Below, piece after piece: positions 1-6,667 of a stretch of DNA of 7,794 nt (within the stretch, counting starts at the first letter, position 1; each line of letters starts with the position of its first letter). The notes under the pieces are model-generated. The model made no database searches, was not told the origin of the DNA, and saw only the letters and a program-made list of their open reading frames with translations. The DNA lies in contig JAYVEG010000359.1 in the NCBI GenBank assembly GCA_043748985.1, positions 1-7,794 of the forward strand, written 5' to 3'. This DNA is from JBBROS01 sp043748985. Lineage in GTDB: Bacteria > Pseudomonadota > Alphaproteobacteria > Acetobacterales > Acetobacteraceae. The translations under genes were made by a program, and so were the position numbers.

Positions 1-88
1 CACCGCCTTCCACCACCACGCCAACATCATCCGGGCCATCGCCGGCTGCGACTGCCTCCCACCCCAAACCTGGGAACGCGCCGGCTAA
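1..88 (+). CDS. 3' end of an unrecognised gene (partial)
   Basis: This is an open frame entering from the left edge (codons from position 2) and stopping at TAA 86-88. The 28 visible residues end in the segment NIIRAIAGCDCLPPQTWERA plus a final Gly, with GC-rich third positions typical of coding DNA in this window. I do not recognise the family; the tail has a His-rich run (HHH) and two closely spaced Cys (CDC). The gene converges on xerD, with a repeat/hairpin stretch in between, which is the expected arrangement for two gene ends. Only the tail is visible, so a chance open frame remains possible. Confidence 0.4.
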   Translation, partial: TAFHHHANIIRAIAGCDCLPPQTWERAG

Positions 89-119
89 CCACCCATCCAC
101 CCAAATCCGCCCCACACCC

Positions 120-133
120 GCCCCAACAGGGGC
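120..133 (+). terminator. Short GC hairpin, possible terminator
   Basis: A perfect 5-bp stem GCCCC/GGGGC closes an AACA loop, 31 nt after the stop codon of the partial plus-strand gene. There is no T-run on either side, so intrinsic termination is uncertain. It abuts the intergenic repeat at 147-182 and may be part of the same larger element. Confidence 0.3.
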
Positions 134-146
134 CGCACCCGCTGCT

Positions 147-182
147 CCTCTCCCTCGAAGATAGCGCCGGGGTGAGCGTCCA
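147..182 (+). repeat. Intergenic repeat element, copy A
   Basis: This copy begins CCTCTCCCT and ends GGTGAGCGTCCA, matching both ends of copy B at 3030-3063 (CCTCTCCCT ... GGTGAGGGTCCA) in the same orientation, with a variable middle. Read on the minus strand it would encode LTPALSSRER, a string I know from many spurious hypothetical proteins called over dispersed intergenic repeats in Proteobacteria. It lies between two convergent gene ends (stop at 88, xerD stop at 237). It is probably a dispersed REP-like element and may help transcription termination. Confidence 0.5.
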
Positions 183-236
183 GGCCAAACAAACGATCAT
201 CCGCAAAAAGGGCCTCCCAAACGCCAAAGCCCCACC

Positions 237-1121
237 TCAACCCGTGGTCCCACCCCCAAGCGGATGATGCAAAGCCATCAGCTCCGCCAGACGCTCATGC
301 AGCACATGCGTATAGATCTGCGTCGTCGCGATGTCCGCATGGCCCAACAGGGTCTGCAGGCTGCGAAGGTCCGCCCCACGGGCCAGCATATGGCTCGCAA
401 AACTATGCCGCAGCACATGCGGACTGACCCGAGCCGGGTCCAGCCTGGCCTCGAGCGCAACCTGCTTCAACAACAACGCAAGCCCCTGGCGCGTCATCGG
501 CAAACGGGGGTCGCGCCCGGCAAAGACGTGCCTGCTGTCCGGTGCCGCAGCCACCAGCGCCACGACGGCCTCCTTCGCGGCGTGCGACACCAGCACCATC
601 CGCTCCTTGCCGCCCTTGCCGCGCACGATCAGCATCTCCGTTCGCGCGCCCAGATCCCCCCGCCGCAGCGACAGCAGCTCGGAAACCCGCAGTCCGGTCG
701 CATACAGCAGCTCCAGCGCAGCACGCCCGACCAGCCCAGAAACGCCGGCATGCCGCCCGGCGGCCGCAATCAGCGTCTCGACATCCGCCTCCGAAAGATA
801 CTTCGGCAAGGTGGCCGGTAGCCGTGGCGACTCCAGCAGCATGGACGGATCATCCGTCCGCACCCCCTCGCGCGCCAGGAACCGATAAAACCCCCGCAGG
901 CAGGACAGCCGCCGCGCCGCCGTCCGCGCGGACGCCGTCGCCGACAATCCGCGCAGATACGCCCGCAGATCCTCCGCCCCAGCCGTCGCCGGCGTCACCC
1001 CGCGTGACCGCAGATATCCCCCGGCATCCGCCAGGTCCGCCAGATACGCCGCAACGGTGTTCCGCGCCGCGCCGCGCTCGGCGGCCAGCATCTCGAGGAA
1101 GGCTTCCTCGTGCCGGTCCAT
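237..1121 (-). CDS. xerD: Tyrosine recombinase XerD
   Basis: Encodes a site-specific tyrosine recombinase that, with XerC, resolves chromosome dimers at dif near the division septum. The 294-residue protein has the usual XerD length. An N-terminal SAM-like core-binding domain (about residues 4-85) precedes the catalytic domain (about 105-285). All six catalytic positions are visible: R145 in ATGLRVSEL, K169 in GKGGKER, H235 and R238 in HVLRH, H261 in LLGH and nucleophile Y270 in TTQIYTH. The ATG at 1121 lies 10 nt after the stop of the small upstream gene, so the two are probably co-transcribed. Its Shine-Dalgarno is weak (GAGG about 13 nt upstream). XerC is the main alternative; the adjacency to aroK/aroB and motif details favour XerD. 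No sign of damage or mobility. Confidence 0.88.
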   Translation of the reverse strand: MDRHEEAFLEMLAAERGAARNTVAAYLADLADAGGYLRSRGVTPATAGAEDLRAYLRGLSATASARTAARRLSCLRGFYRFLAREGVRTDDPSMLLESPRLPATLPKYLSEADVETLIAAAGRHAGVSGLVGRAALELLYATGLRVSELLSLRRGDLGARTEMLIVRGKGGKERMVLVSHAAKEAVVALVAAAPDSRHVFAGRDPRLPMTRQGLALLLKQVALEARLDPARVSPHVLRHSFASHMLARGADLRSLQTLLGHADIATTQIYTHVLHERLAELMALHHPLGGGTTG

Positions 1122-1131
1122 CCGCGACGGC

Positions 1132-1275
1132 CTACCTCGGCCCGAACCGCTCGTTCGGCAGCACCCGCTCGATCTGCTCCGTCCGCGGCTTCGGCGGAAA
1201 CGCGCCCAGAAACACCATCCCGCCTGCCAGCAGCAGCAACAGGAGCACGAACACGGCTAATACTATTCGGCTCAT
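1132..1275 (-). CDS. Small single-pass membrane protein, 47 aa
   Basis: A short gene with an ATG at 1275 and TAG at 1132-1134. The protein starts MSRIVLAVFVLLLLLLAGG, a single hydrophobic helix (about residues 4-24). A short soluble tail follows, with FPPKPRTEQIERVLPNERF near the end. This is an inner-membrane anchor or an uncleaved signal sequence. A good ribosome binding site, AAGGG at 1282-1286, sits 6 nt before the ATG and fixes the start. The gene lies 10 nt upstream of xerD in the same direction and diverges from aroKB. I believe similar small proteins occur between aroK and xerD in Acetobacteraceae, but I know no function. The tail composition (two Pro-rich turns plus a charged amphipathic stretch) suggests a peripheral helix. 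Its size makes it easy to miss in automated annotation. Confidence 0.72.
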   Translation of the reverse strand: MSRIVLAVFVLLLLLLAGGMVFLGAFPPKPRTEQIERVLPNERFGPR

Positions 1276-1323
1276 CCACCACCCTTGGCCGTCACATCGA
1301 TGCCTGTGCTAGCCTTGGCTACC

Positions 1324-3024
1324 ATGACACGCAACATCACAGCCTTGCGCGCGCCCCGAGCGGCTGAAATCGCAGGCGAGATTCCCGCCGCCCTGGCAGG
1401 CCGCAGCCTCGTGCTCGTCGGCCTCATGGGCGCGGGCAAGACCAGCATCGGCCGCCGCCTCGCCGCCCGTCTGGGCCTGCCCTTCCGCGACGCCGACGCC
1501 GAAATCGAACTGGCCGCCGGCTGCACGATCCCCGAATTGTTCTCCCGCTACGGCGAACGCGACTTCCGCGACGGGGAACGCCGGGTCATCCGCCGCCTGC
1601 TGGCCGGCGACCCGCTGGTCCTGGCAACCGGCGGCGGCGCCTTCATGGACCCCCAGACCCGGGCGGCAATCCGCGCGGACGGCGTCTCCGTCTGGCTCCG
1701 CGTGCGCCTCCCCACCCTCGTGCGCCGGGTCTCCACCCGCACCAACCGGCCCTTGCTGCAGAACGGCGACCCGGCCGAAATCCTCGCCCGCCTGATGGAA
1801 CAGCGGCATCCCACCTACGCCGAAGCCGACCTGATCGTCGACTGCGGTGACGAGCCCCCGGACCACACCACCGCCAAGGTGCTTGACGCCCTGCACGCCT
1901 GGCGGCCGCCGCGGCGCCTGTCCGTGGCACTCAGCACCACCTCCTACGACGTGGTGGTCGGCACCGACCTGCTGCCCCGCGCCGGCGCGCTGCTCGCTCC
2001 GGTGCTGCCACAGAAACGCGCCGTGGTGGTCACCGACGAAACGGTCGCCGGCCTGCACCTCCCGGCCCTGCTGGACGGTCTGGCGCAAACCGGCATCCGT
2101 ACCGAGACGGTCGTCGTCCCCCCCGGCGAAGCCTCCAAAAGCGTCGAAGGCTTCACCCGGCTGTCGGCCGCCCTGCTGGACCTGGGTGTCGAGCGGCGCA
2201 CCACGATCATCGCCCTGGGCGGCGGCGTCGTCGGCGACCTGGCCGGATTCGCCGCCGCCGTCACGCTGCGCGGCCTCCCGTTCGTGCAGGTCCCGACAAC
2301 CCTGCTCAGCCAGGTCGACAGCAGCGTGGGCGGCAAGACCGGCATCAACACGACGCACGGCAAAAACCTCATGGGCGCGTTCCACCAGCCCCGCATGGTG
2401 CTGGCCGACACCGGCGTGCTCGGCACCCTGCCGCTCCGAGAGCTACGCGCCGGCTACGCCGAGGTGGCAAAGGCAGGCCTGATCGGCGACGCCGCCTTCT
2501 TCGTCTGGTGCGAGGCAAACGCGCCCGCCCTGATCGCCGGCGACCCCGACCTCCGCGCCGAAGCCGTGCTGCGCGCCTGCGCCTTCAAGGCCGCCGTGGT
2601 CGGCGACGACGAGCGTGAGGAAAAACCCAACGACGGCCGCGCCCTCCTCAACCTGGGCCACACCTTCGCCCACGCGCTGGAGGCCGAGGTCGGCTACGGC
2701 GGCGGCCTGCTGCACGGCGAGGCGGTGGCCGTCGGCCTCGCCCTCGCCTTCCGCCTCTCGGCCCGCCTCGGCCATTGCGCGCCCGAGGATGCAGCCCGCG
2801 TCGCAGCCCATCTGGAGGCCGTCGGCCTGCCCTCCGAACCCGGCATGCTCAACCGCCGCTTCTCCGCCACCAGGCTCATCGCCAACATGAAGCGCGACAA
2901 GAAAATGCGCGATGGCACCCTGCACTTCGTTCTCGCCCACGGCATCGGCCAGGCCTTCACCAGCGCCGACGTGCCGGAACAGGCGGTAACGGCCCTGTTC
3001 AAGGACGAAAGGCTGGAGCCCTGA
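1324..3024 (+). CDS. aroKB: Bifunctional shikimate kinase / 3-dehydroquinate synthase (AroK-AroB fusion)
   Basis: One 566-residue protein carries two cytoplasmic shikimate-pathway enzymes. Residues ~25-195 are shikimate kinase (ATP + shikimate to shikimate 3-phosphate): P-loop GLMGAGKTS (33-41), DADAE near 56-60, GGGA at 103-106 and the lid Arg in NRPLL (R142). Residues ~200-560 are 3-dehydroquinate synthase (DAHP to 3-dehydroquinate; NAD+ and divalent metal): GGGVVGDLAGF from about 299, VDSSVGGKTGIN, KNLMGAFHQP, and probable metal ligands E380 (GYAEVAK), H446 (NLGHTFAH) and H464 (LLHGEA). There is no stop or frameshift between domains, so this is a true fusion; most bacteria have two genes. 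The start is uncertain. ATG 1324 is chosen because kinase homology begins soon after; ATG 1300 and TTG 1285 are in frame, and none has a clear Shine-Dalgarno. It diverges from the small gene/xerD pair across about 48 nt. Confidence 0.93.
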   Translation: MTRNITALRAPRAAEIAGEIPAALAGRSLVLVGLMGAGKTSIGRRLAARLGLPFRDADAEIELAAGCTIPELFSRYGERDFRDGERRVIRRLLAGDPLVLATGGGAFMDPQTRAAIRADGVSVWLRVRLPTLVRRVSTRTNRPLLQNGDPAEILARLMEQRHPTYAEADLIVDCGDEPPDHTTAKVLDALHAWRPPRRLSVALSTTSYDVVVGTDLLPRAGALLAPVLPQKRAVVVTDETVAGLHLPALLDGLAQTGIRTETVVVPPGEASKSVEGFTRLSAALLDLGVERRTTIIALGGGVVGDLAGFAAAVTLRGLPFVQVPTTLLSQVDSSVGGKTGINTTHGKNLMGAFHQPRMVLADTGVLGTLPLRELRAGYAEVAKAGLIGDAAFFVWCEANAPALIAGDPDLRAEAVLRACAFKAAVVGDDEREEKPNDGRALLNLGHTFAHALEAEVGYGGGLLHGEAVAVGLALAFRLSARLGHCAPEDAARVAAHLEAVGLPSEPGMLNRRFSATRLIANMKRDKKMRDGTLHFVLAHGIGQAFTSADVPEQAVTALFKDERLEP

Positions 3025-3026
3025 TA

Positions 3027-3063
3027 GCCCTCTCCCTTGGCAAAGGGTTGGGTGAGGGTCCAG
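3027..3063 (+). repeat. Intergenic repeat element, copy B (hairpin, possible bidirectional terminator)
   Basis: Starts three bases after the aroKB stop, with CCTCTCCCT, and ends GGTGAGGGTCCA, sharing both ends with copy A at 147-182. It folds as CCCTT-GGCA-AAGGG with an outer CCCTC/GAGGG pairing. The minus strand would read LTQPFAKGEG, another string familiar from spurious proteins over dispersed repeats. It lies exactly in the convergent gap between aroKB and the flavin reductase gene, where it could end transcription from both sides. There is no T-run. Confidence 0.55.
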
Positions 3064-3073
3064 CCGCCCGCGC

Positions 3074-3697
3074 CTACTTCGGCCGCGTCATGTCGAACCG
3101 GCTGTCCGGCCCGATCTCCGCGTAGGCCGAAGGCCCCCCGGCCCGCAGGATAACGCCCACCCCGAACGTGTCGAACACGCCCTCCTTCAGCACTGCCGGG
3201 TCGATATGCACCGCAACGACCTCGCCGAATACCATCCATGCCGGAGTGTATGTGCCGGCACTGTTCTTGAGGTTGATGATCTCGGTCACCTTGCACTCGA
3301 AGTTCACCGGGCTTGCCGCTACCATCGGCACGTCCACCAGGCGTGCCTTCGCTATCGCCAGCCCGGCGATGCCGAACTCGCTGGTGCCATAAGGCACCGG
3401 GGCGCAGGTCTGGTTCATGGCATCGGCCAGGGTGCGCGTAGCAAGGTTCCACACGAACTCGCCGGTCTCCCGGCAGTTGCGGACCGTGTCCTTCAGGCTG
3501 GTGCTCGAGAAGCCGATGATGGGCGGGATGTAGTTGAACCCGTTGAAGAAGCTGTAGGGCGCAAGGTTTACCGACCCGTCCGCCCCGCGGCTCGAAACCC
3601 AACCGATCGGCCTCGGCCCGATGATCGCGTTGAACGGATCGTGCGACAATCCGTGCCCCTTCGACGGTTCATAGAAGTGCTTGTCGGCCGCGGTCAT
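3074..3697 (-). CDS. Flavin reductase-like FMN-binding split-barrel protein
   Basis: A 207-residue protein of the DIM6/NTAB flavin reductase family (COG1853 type), expected to bind FMN in a split beta-barrel and act in the cytoplasm. Many relatives reduce flavin with NAD(P)H for a partner monooxygenase, others are of unknown role. Family features seen: GPRPIGWVSSRG near residues 27-38, then NLAPYSFFNGFNYIPPIIGF, the GEFVWNLA segment near 79-86 and the FECKVTEI strand near 133. The length is complete for the family. The ATG at 3697 is preceded by GGAG 7 nt upstream, a good ribosome binding site. No oxygenase partner is encoded in the window, so the substrate cannot be named. It diverges from the SnoaL-like gene across 114 nt, which probably holds both promoters; I could not pick out convincing -35/-10 boxes. 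Confidence 0.8.
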   Translation of the reverse strand: MTAADKHFYEPSKGHGLSHDPFNAIIGPRPIGWVSSRGADGSVNLAPYSFFNGFNYIPPIIGFSSTSLKDTVRNCRETGEFVWNLATRTLADAMNQTCAPVPYGTSEFGIAGLAIAKARLVDVPMVAASPVNFECKVTEIINLKNSAGTYTPAWMVFGEVVAVHIDPAVLKEGVFDTFGVGVILRAGGPSAYAEIGPDSRFDMTRPK

Positions 3698-3811
3698 GCT
3701 GCATCTCCGTCTCGGGCGCCGGTACGTGCCTTACCGATGCCGGGCAGGCAACCCCTTCCCTCCGAATGGCGCGTCCCGCATCATCGCTATCAAAACCCGC
3801 CCGGAGCGCCC

Positions 3812-4282
3812 ATGCCGCCTCTTCCCCCCGCCTTGCCGATCGCAAGCCCTGCCGTCCATGCGTTCTTCATGGAATGGCTGACCAACTTCTCCGGTTTCGT
3901 TCGCGAGGTCGACTATGCCGCCGCACGCCCCCTCTTCCATCCGGAAGTGTTGGCGTTCGGCACACATCGCGACATCATCCCCGGCCTACAGGCCTGGATG
4001 GACACGCAATGGGACAACGTCTGGCCGAAGACGACCGACTTCACCTTCGACCTGCCGGGCACGTATGTCCTGGCCTCCGCGGACGAGACGATGGCCGTCG
4101 CGATCGCGCCCTGGACCAGCACCGGCTATCACACGGACATGACCCCGTTCGACCGTCCCGGCCGCGCCACGATGATCTTCTCGAAGCTCGATGGGGTCTG
4201 GCTCTGCACCCACTCCCACATGTCGCTGAACCGCGGGGTGCCGCAGACCAGCCACGCCAACCGGCCCGTGAAGGCACCGTGA
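3812..4282 (+). CDS. SnoaL-like / NTF2-fold protein
   Basis: A 156-residue cytoplasmic protein with the pattern of the SnoaL/DUF4440-type NTF2-like fold. An N-terminal helix pair (about 12-45, HAFFMEWLTNF) leads to FHPEVLAFG, then GLQAWMDTQWDNVWP and a run of strands ending FSKLDGVWLCTHSHMSLN. The last block (Trp, His-x-His, Ser) matches the usual C-terminal strands of ketosteroid isomerase-like stress or calcium/calmodulin kinase II association-like domains. No substrate can be inferred. The ATG at 3812 is chosen over longer in-frame starts because GGAG (3803-3806) lies 5 nt upstream and the homologous region starts just after it. It diverges from the flavin reductase gene and converges on the cytochrome gene, with 30 nt between stops. 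Confidence 0.7.
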   Translation: MPPLPPALPIASPAVHAFFMEWLTNFSGFVREVDYAAARPLFHPEVLAFGTHRDIIPGLQAWMDTQWDNVWPKTTDFTFDLPGTYVLASADETMAVAIAPWTSTGYHTDMTPFDRPGRATMIFSKLDGVWLCTHSHMSLNRGVPQTSHANRPVKAP

Positions 4283-4312
4283 CGTGGCGGTCGCGTTGGT
4301 TTACTGCCGAGG

Positions 4313-5338
4313 CTACTCGGGCAGCGGCTCCGGGCTGGCAGACAGGGTCCGCAGGTAGTTGATGATCTCCGCCCGCTGCTTCCCGTCGGTGACGCCGGCA
4401 TAGGTCATCTTCGTGCCGGGCGCGTAGGCAGCAGGCTTCGTCAGCCACTTGTCGAGTTCCTCATAGGTCCACTTGCCAGGCCCCTTGGCCTTCAGCGCGG
4501 CAGAGAAGGTATAGCCCTCCTTCACGCCGATCGGCTCGCCGATCACGCCGTAGAGATTCGGGCCGATGCCCGCCTTGCCACCCTCGTTGAACGAGTGGCA
4601 GGCAACGCAGCCCAGCTTCATGGTGTCAGCCTGGCCGGCCTTGGGGTCCGAGGATGCCATCCGCACGCCGATCGGCCCGTTCCCGGCCGGGGCCGCACCG
4701 CCAGTGGCCGCACCTCCAGTGGCCGCACCGCCAGCGGTAGCACCGCCAGCGGTCGCAGCGGCGGCCGCCGGTATCGCGGCAGCCTGCGCCGGCACTGCCG
4801 GCAGCGGCTCCGGGTTCTTCGAAAGGCTGTTCAGATACAGAATGATGTCCGCACGCTTCTTCGCGTCGGCCAGGCCGGCATAGCTCATCTTGGTGCCAGG
4901 CGCGTAGGCCGAAGGCTTCTTGAGCCACTCGCTCATCTCATCGAGCGTCCACGGCCCGGCCTTGCCCTTCAACACAGCGGAGTACGCATACCCTTCCATA
5001 TGGCCATGCGGACCGCCGACGACGCCGTACAGGTTCGGCCCGACCCCGGCCTTGCCCCCCTCATTGAACGAGTGACACGCCACACACCCCTGGGCCTTCA
5101 CCCCGGCTTCGCCACGGCCCACATCCGCGGACGCAAGCAGCAATGCAAGCGGCGGCTCCGGCGCATTAGCCGCTACCTCTGCCCCGCCTGCGGCACTCGC
5201 CGGCAGTTCGATCTTGAGCGCGCTTTCCTTCAACTCTTTCGGGTGAACCAACGCATTGCTCAGCAGCCCGGCGCCCGAAAAGGCAATCCCCGCGAGCAGA
5301 ACCGCGGCAAAGGCCTTGTTGACTTCCAGACTGTCCAT
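4313..5338 (-). CDS. Membrane-anchored di-domain cytochrome c (two class I haem domains)
   Basis: A 341-residue periplasmic electron carrier. An N-terminal hydrophobic helix (about 10-31, AAVLLAGIAFSGAGLLSNAL) lacks an obvious cleavage site and probably anchors it, as in cytochrome cy/CycM types. Two class I cytochrome c domains follow: haem motif CVACH at 85-89 with Met ligand M151 (GTKMSYAG), and CVACH at 244-248 with M311 (GTKMTYAG). The domains are near duplicates: 23 of 25 residues match around the haem and 28 of 40 around the Met ligand. They are joined by an Ala/Gly/Thr/Pro linker (about 181-224) made from a 15-nt DNA repeat. The start at 5338 is preferred over an in-frame ATG at 5392 because GGGAG lies 10 nt upstream and the anchor begins just after it. 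It lies downstream of the pufC remnant in the same direction. A role feeding oxidases or formerly the reaction centre is inference. Confidence 0.88.
   Translation of the reverse strand: MDSLEVNKAFAAVLLAGIAFSGAGLLSNALVHPKELKESALKIELPASAAGGAEVAANAPEPPLALLLASADVGRGEAGVKAQGCVACHSFNEGGKAGVGPNLYGVVGGPHGHMEGYAYSAVLKGKAGPWTLDEMSEWLKKPSAYAPGTKMSYAGLADAKKRADIILYLNSLSKNPEPLPAVPAQAAAIPAAAAATAGGATAGGAATGGAATGGAAPAGNGPIGVRMASSDPKAGQADTMKLGCVACHSFNEGGKAGIGPNLYGVIGEPIGVKEGYTFSAALKAKGPGKWTYEELDKWLTKPAAYAPGTKMTYAGVTDGKQRAEIINYLRTLSASPEPLPE
4691..4765 (-). repeat. 15-nt tandem repeat encoding the Ala/Gly/Thr linker
   Basis: Five 15-nt units in tandem, at 4691, 4706, 4721, 4736 and 4751 (plus-strand unit GGCCGCACCGCCAGT and variants). 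The first four differ by one to a few bases and the fifth is more diverged. They sit inside the cytochrome gene and encode repeats of the type GGAAT between the two haem domains. The 15-nt unit keeps the frame, so copy number could vary and change linker length. Confidence 0.8.
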
Positions 5339-5439
5339 GCTCACGCCGCTCCCAAACGAACACCGGGCGCCCTGCGGCACCCGGTTGTCCATTACTCTGT
5401 GTCGCTAAACCTGGGCAAGCCTGCGGACCTGTCCAGGGC

Positions 5440-5472
5440 ACCCGCTCGAGGATATTTCCTCTCCGGGCGGGT
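5440..5472 (-). terminator. Hairpin downstream of the pufC remnant
   Basis: Outer arms ACCCGC (5440-5445) and GCGGGT (5467-5472) and inner arms GAGG (5448-5451) and CCTC (5458-5461) enclose an AT-rich loop, with unpaired bases between the two helices. It starts 10 nt after the pufC stop. No T-run follows on the minus strand, so it may be a 3' stabilising hairpin or a factor-dependent terminator of the old puf operon. The rest of the 5339-5481 gap shows no clear promoter for the cytochrome gene. Confidence 0.4.
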
Positions 5473-5481
5473 CTGGCCAGC

Positions 5482-5946
5482 CTATTGCGCCGCAGTTTTC
5501 TGCAGCGCCGTCTCCCGCTTAAGCTCCCGGAAGTCCTTTGCCATGCTCACACCGAACACCGGCTTATAGACGCCCTGGTGACAGGTGCCGCAGTCGACCT
5601 TCGCCACGTCCCCCGCCGTTCCCAACCGCACGGGCGGAAACACGCCCGGCAAGGAGCCGATATAGGTGTTGTCGAGGTCCCGCACCATGCGGATGCCATG
5701 CCACGCCGTCACCCGCTGCGGGCTGCTCTGCTCCCAATCGCCGAACGCCCGGCTGTTGTGGCAGTAGGTGCAGTCAACGCGCAGCGACTGCGAGAAGTGG
5801 ATCATCAACGCAGAGGTCCAGTCGGTCTCCTTGATGGAGTGACGGTCGGTCCCCGGCAGCGCCCGCTCCGCCTGCACGCGGATGGAGTGGTCGTTCTGCA
5901 GATAGGGCGTGAAGGGATCATACGGCAACGAGGAGTTGTTGAGCGC
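5482..5946 (-). pseudogene. pufC: pufC remnant: C-terminal half of the reaction-centre tetrahaem cytochrome
   Basis: About 150 codons match the C-terminal half of PufC, the periplasmic tetrahaem subunit that re-reduces the photosynthetic reaction centre. Two haem motifs remain, CTYCH and CGTCH. They sit in family-typical surroundings (SLPYDPFTPYL, QRVTAWHGIRMVRDL, GVFPPVRLG, KVDCGTCHQGVYKP, SMAKDFREL), and the reading frame is clean to TAG 5482-5484. The first half is absent: signal/lipoprotein region, haems 1 and 2, and start codon. Upstream the sequence changes abruptly, within a GCGCGCGC run at 5943-5950, to bchZ in another frame. Without a signal sequence the piece could not be exported or receive haem. 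A TTG at 5926-5928 is in frame, but it lies inside conserved PufC sequence and is not a real start. The haem motifs and flanks are undamaged, so the truncation is recent or an assembly error. Confidence 0.85.
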
Positions 5947-6640
5947 GCGCCATGCTCGGCGGCATACAACCGCTCGTTATAGGACCCGTACAGCACCATC
6001 GGCGGCTTCGACTTGATCAGCGCGCGGACAGCCTGGTTGTCCGGCTTCACCCCCGCCGTCCGCTCGATGGCGAAAGCGCACGGAATGCCCAGCTCACCGT
6101 CCATGAATCCTTGCAGACCGCGGGCATACGTCGCCGTCGCAACCACCGCGAAGCTGGCACTGGCGAAGAAGTCCTGCGTCACCGACCGCCACAAGTCCCA
6201 TACCGGCTTGATCGTCGTGTGCTTCTCCCGCTCGATGAACGGCTCCGGATCCAGGCCCGTCACCTCGCCCAGCGTGCGCAGGAACTTCGTGGTGGCGAAA
6301 ATCCCGATCGGCGCTTGCAAATAGGGCCGCTCCAGCTCCTCGCACAGCCCACGGCCGAACTCGCGATACATGCAGATGTTCACATCCGCATCCGGCAGCT
6401 TGCTGATCTCGTCGATATGTCCGCCCAGCGGGAACACCAGGTTGATCTCGCACCCGATCCCCTCGACCAGGCGCCGGATCTCGGCCAGGTCCGACGGCAA
6501 GTTGAACGTCCCGTAGATGGGCCCGATGATGTTGCCGCCGATCGTCTCCGCGATCGAGCCCGTCACCACCACGCTCGGCAAATCCTGGTCGCCCGTCGCC
6601 GCGGCCGGCGCTGCGCGCCCTCGGTGCCGTTCATCGACAG
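5943..6640 (-). pseudogene. bchZ: bchZ remnant: central part of chlorophyllide a reductase subunit Z
   Basis: Matches the middle of BchZ, the subunit that with BchY forms the catalytic part of chlorophyllide a reductase (bacteriochlorophyll a synthesis). Recognisable blocks in order: MNGTEGAQRR, LPSVVVTGSIAE, NIIGPIYGTFN, DLAEIRRLVEGIG, MYREFGRGLCE, ERPYLQAPIG, DPEPFIEREKHTTIKP, WDLWRSVTQDFF, AGVKPDN and SYNERLYAAEHGAR. Damage: the N-terminus, including the GPVGC cysteine region known in BchZ, is missing. One G is lost at about 6605, shifting frame between QRR and AAATGDQD. An in-frame block of about 55-60 residues is missing at about 6533/6534, between SIAETIGG and NIIGP. The C-terminal part is missing after 5943. 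The retained blocks look unmutated. It cannot make functional BchZ as read. Confidence 0.85.
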
Positions 6641-6667
6641 GCTCGACCGGCTTGTCGGTCCAGCCGT

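Noticed and set aside
27..227. Minus-strand open frame containing LTPALSSRER
   Set aside because: It lies over the intergenic repeat and the tail of the plus-strand gene; the string is typical of spurious proteins from such repeats.
1285..1312. Promoter-like TTGGCC, 16-nt spacer, TGCTAG ahead of the aroKB ATG at 1324
   Set aside because: The -10 match is poor (two of six positions) and the position relies on my choice of start codon, so it is not listed as a feature.
3206..3811. Long plus-strand open frame extending upstream of the SnoaL-like gene
   Set aside because: It is antisense to the flavin reductase gene and without homology; the good ribosome binding site is at 3803-3806.
4691..4765. 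Possible CRISPR or regulatory repeat array
   Set aside because: Units are contiguous 15-mers without spacers inside a coding frame, so they encode a protein linker.
5338..5392. Longer N-terminus for the cytochrome starting at ATG 5392
   Set aside because: There is no ribosome binding site there, and the added 18 residues precede a normal anchor; the ATG at 5338 has GGGAG upstream.
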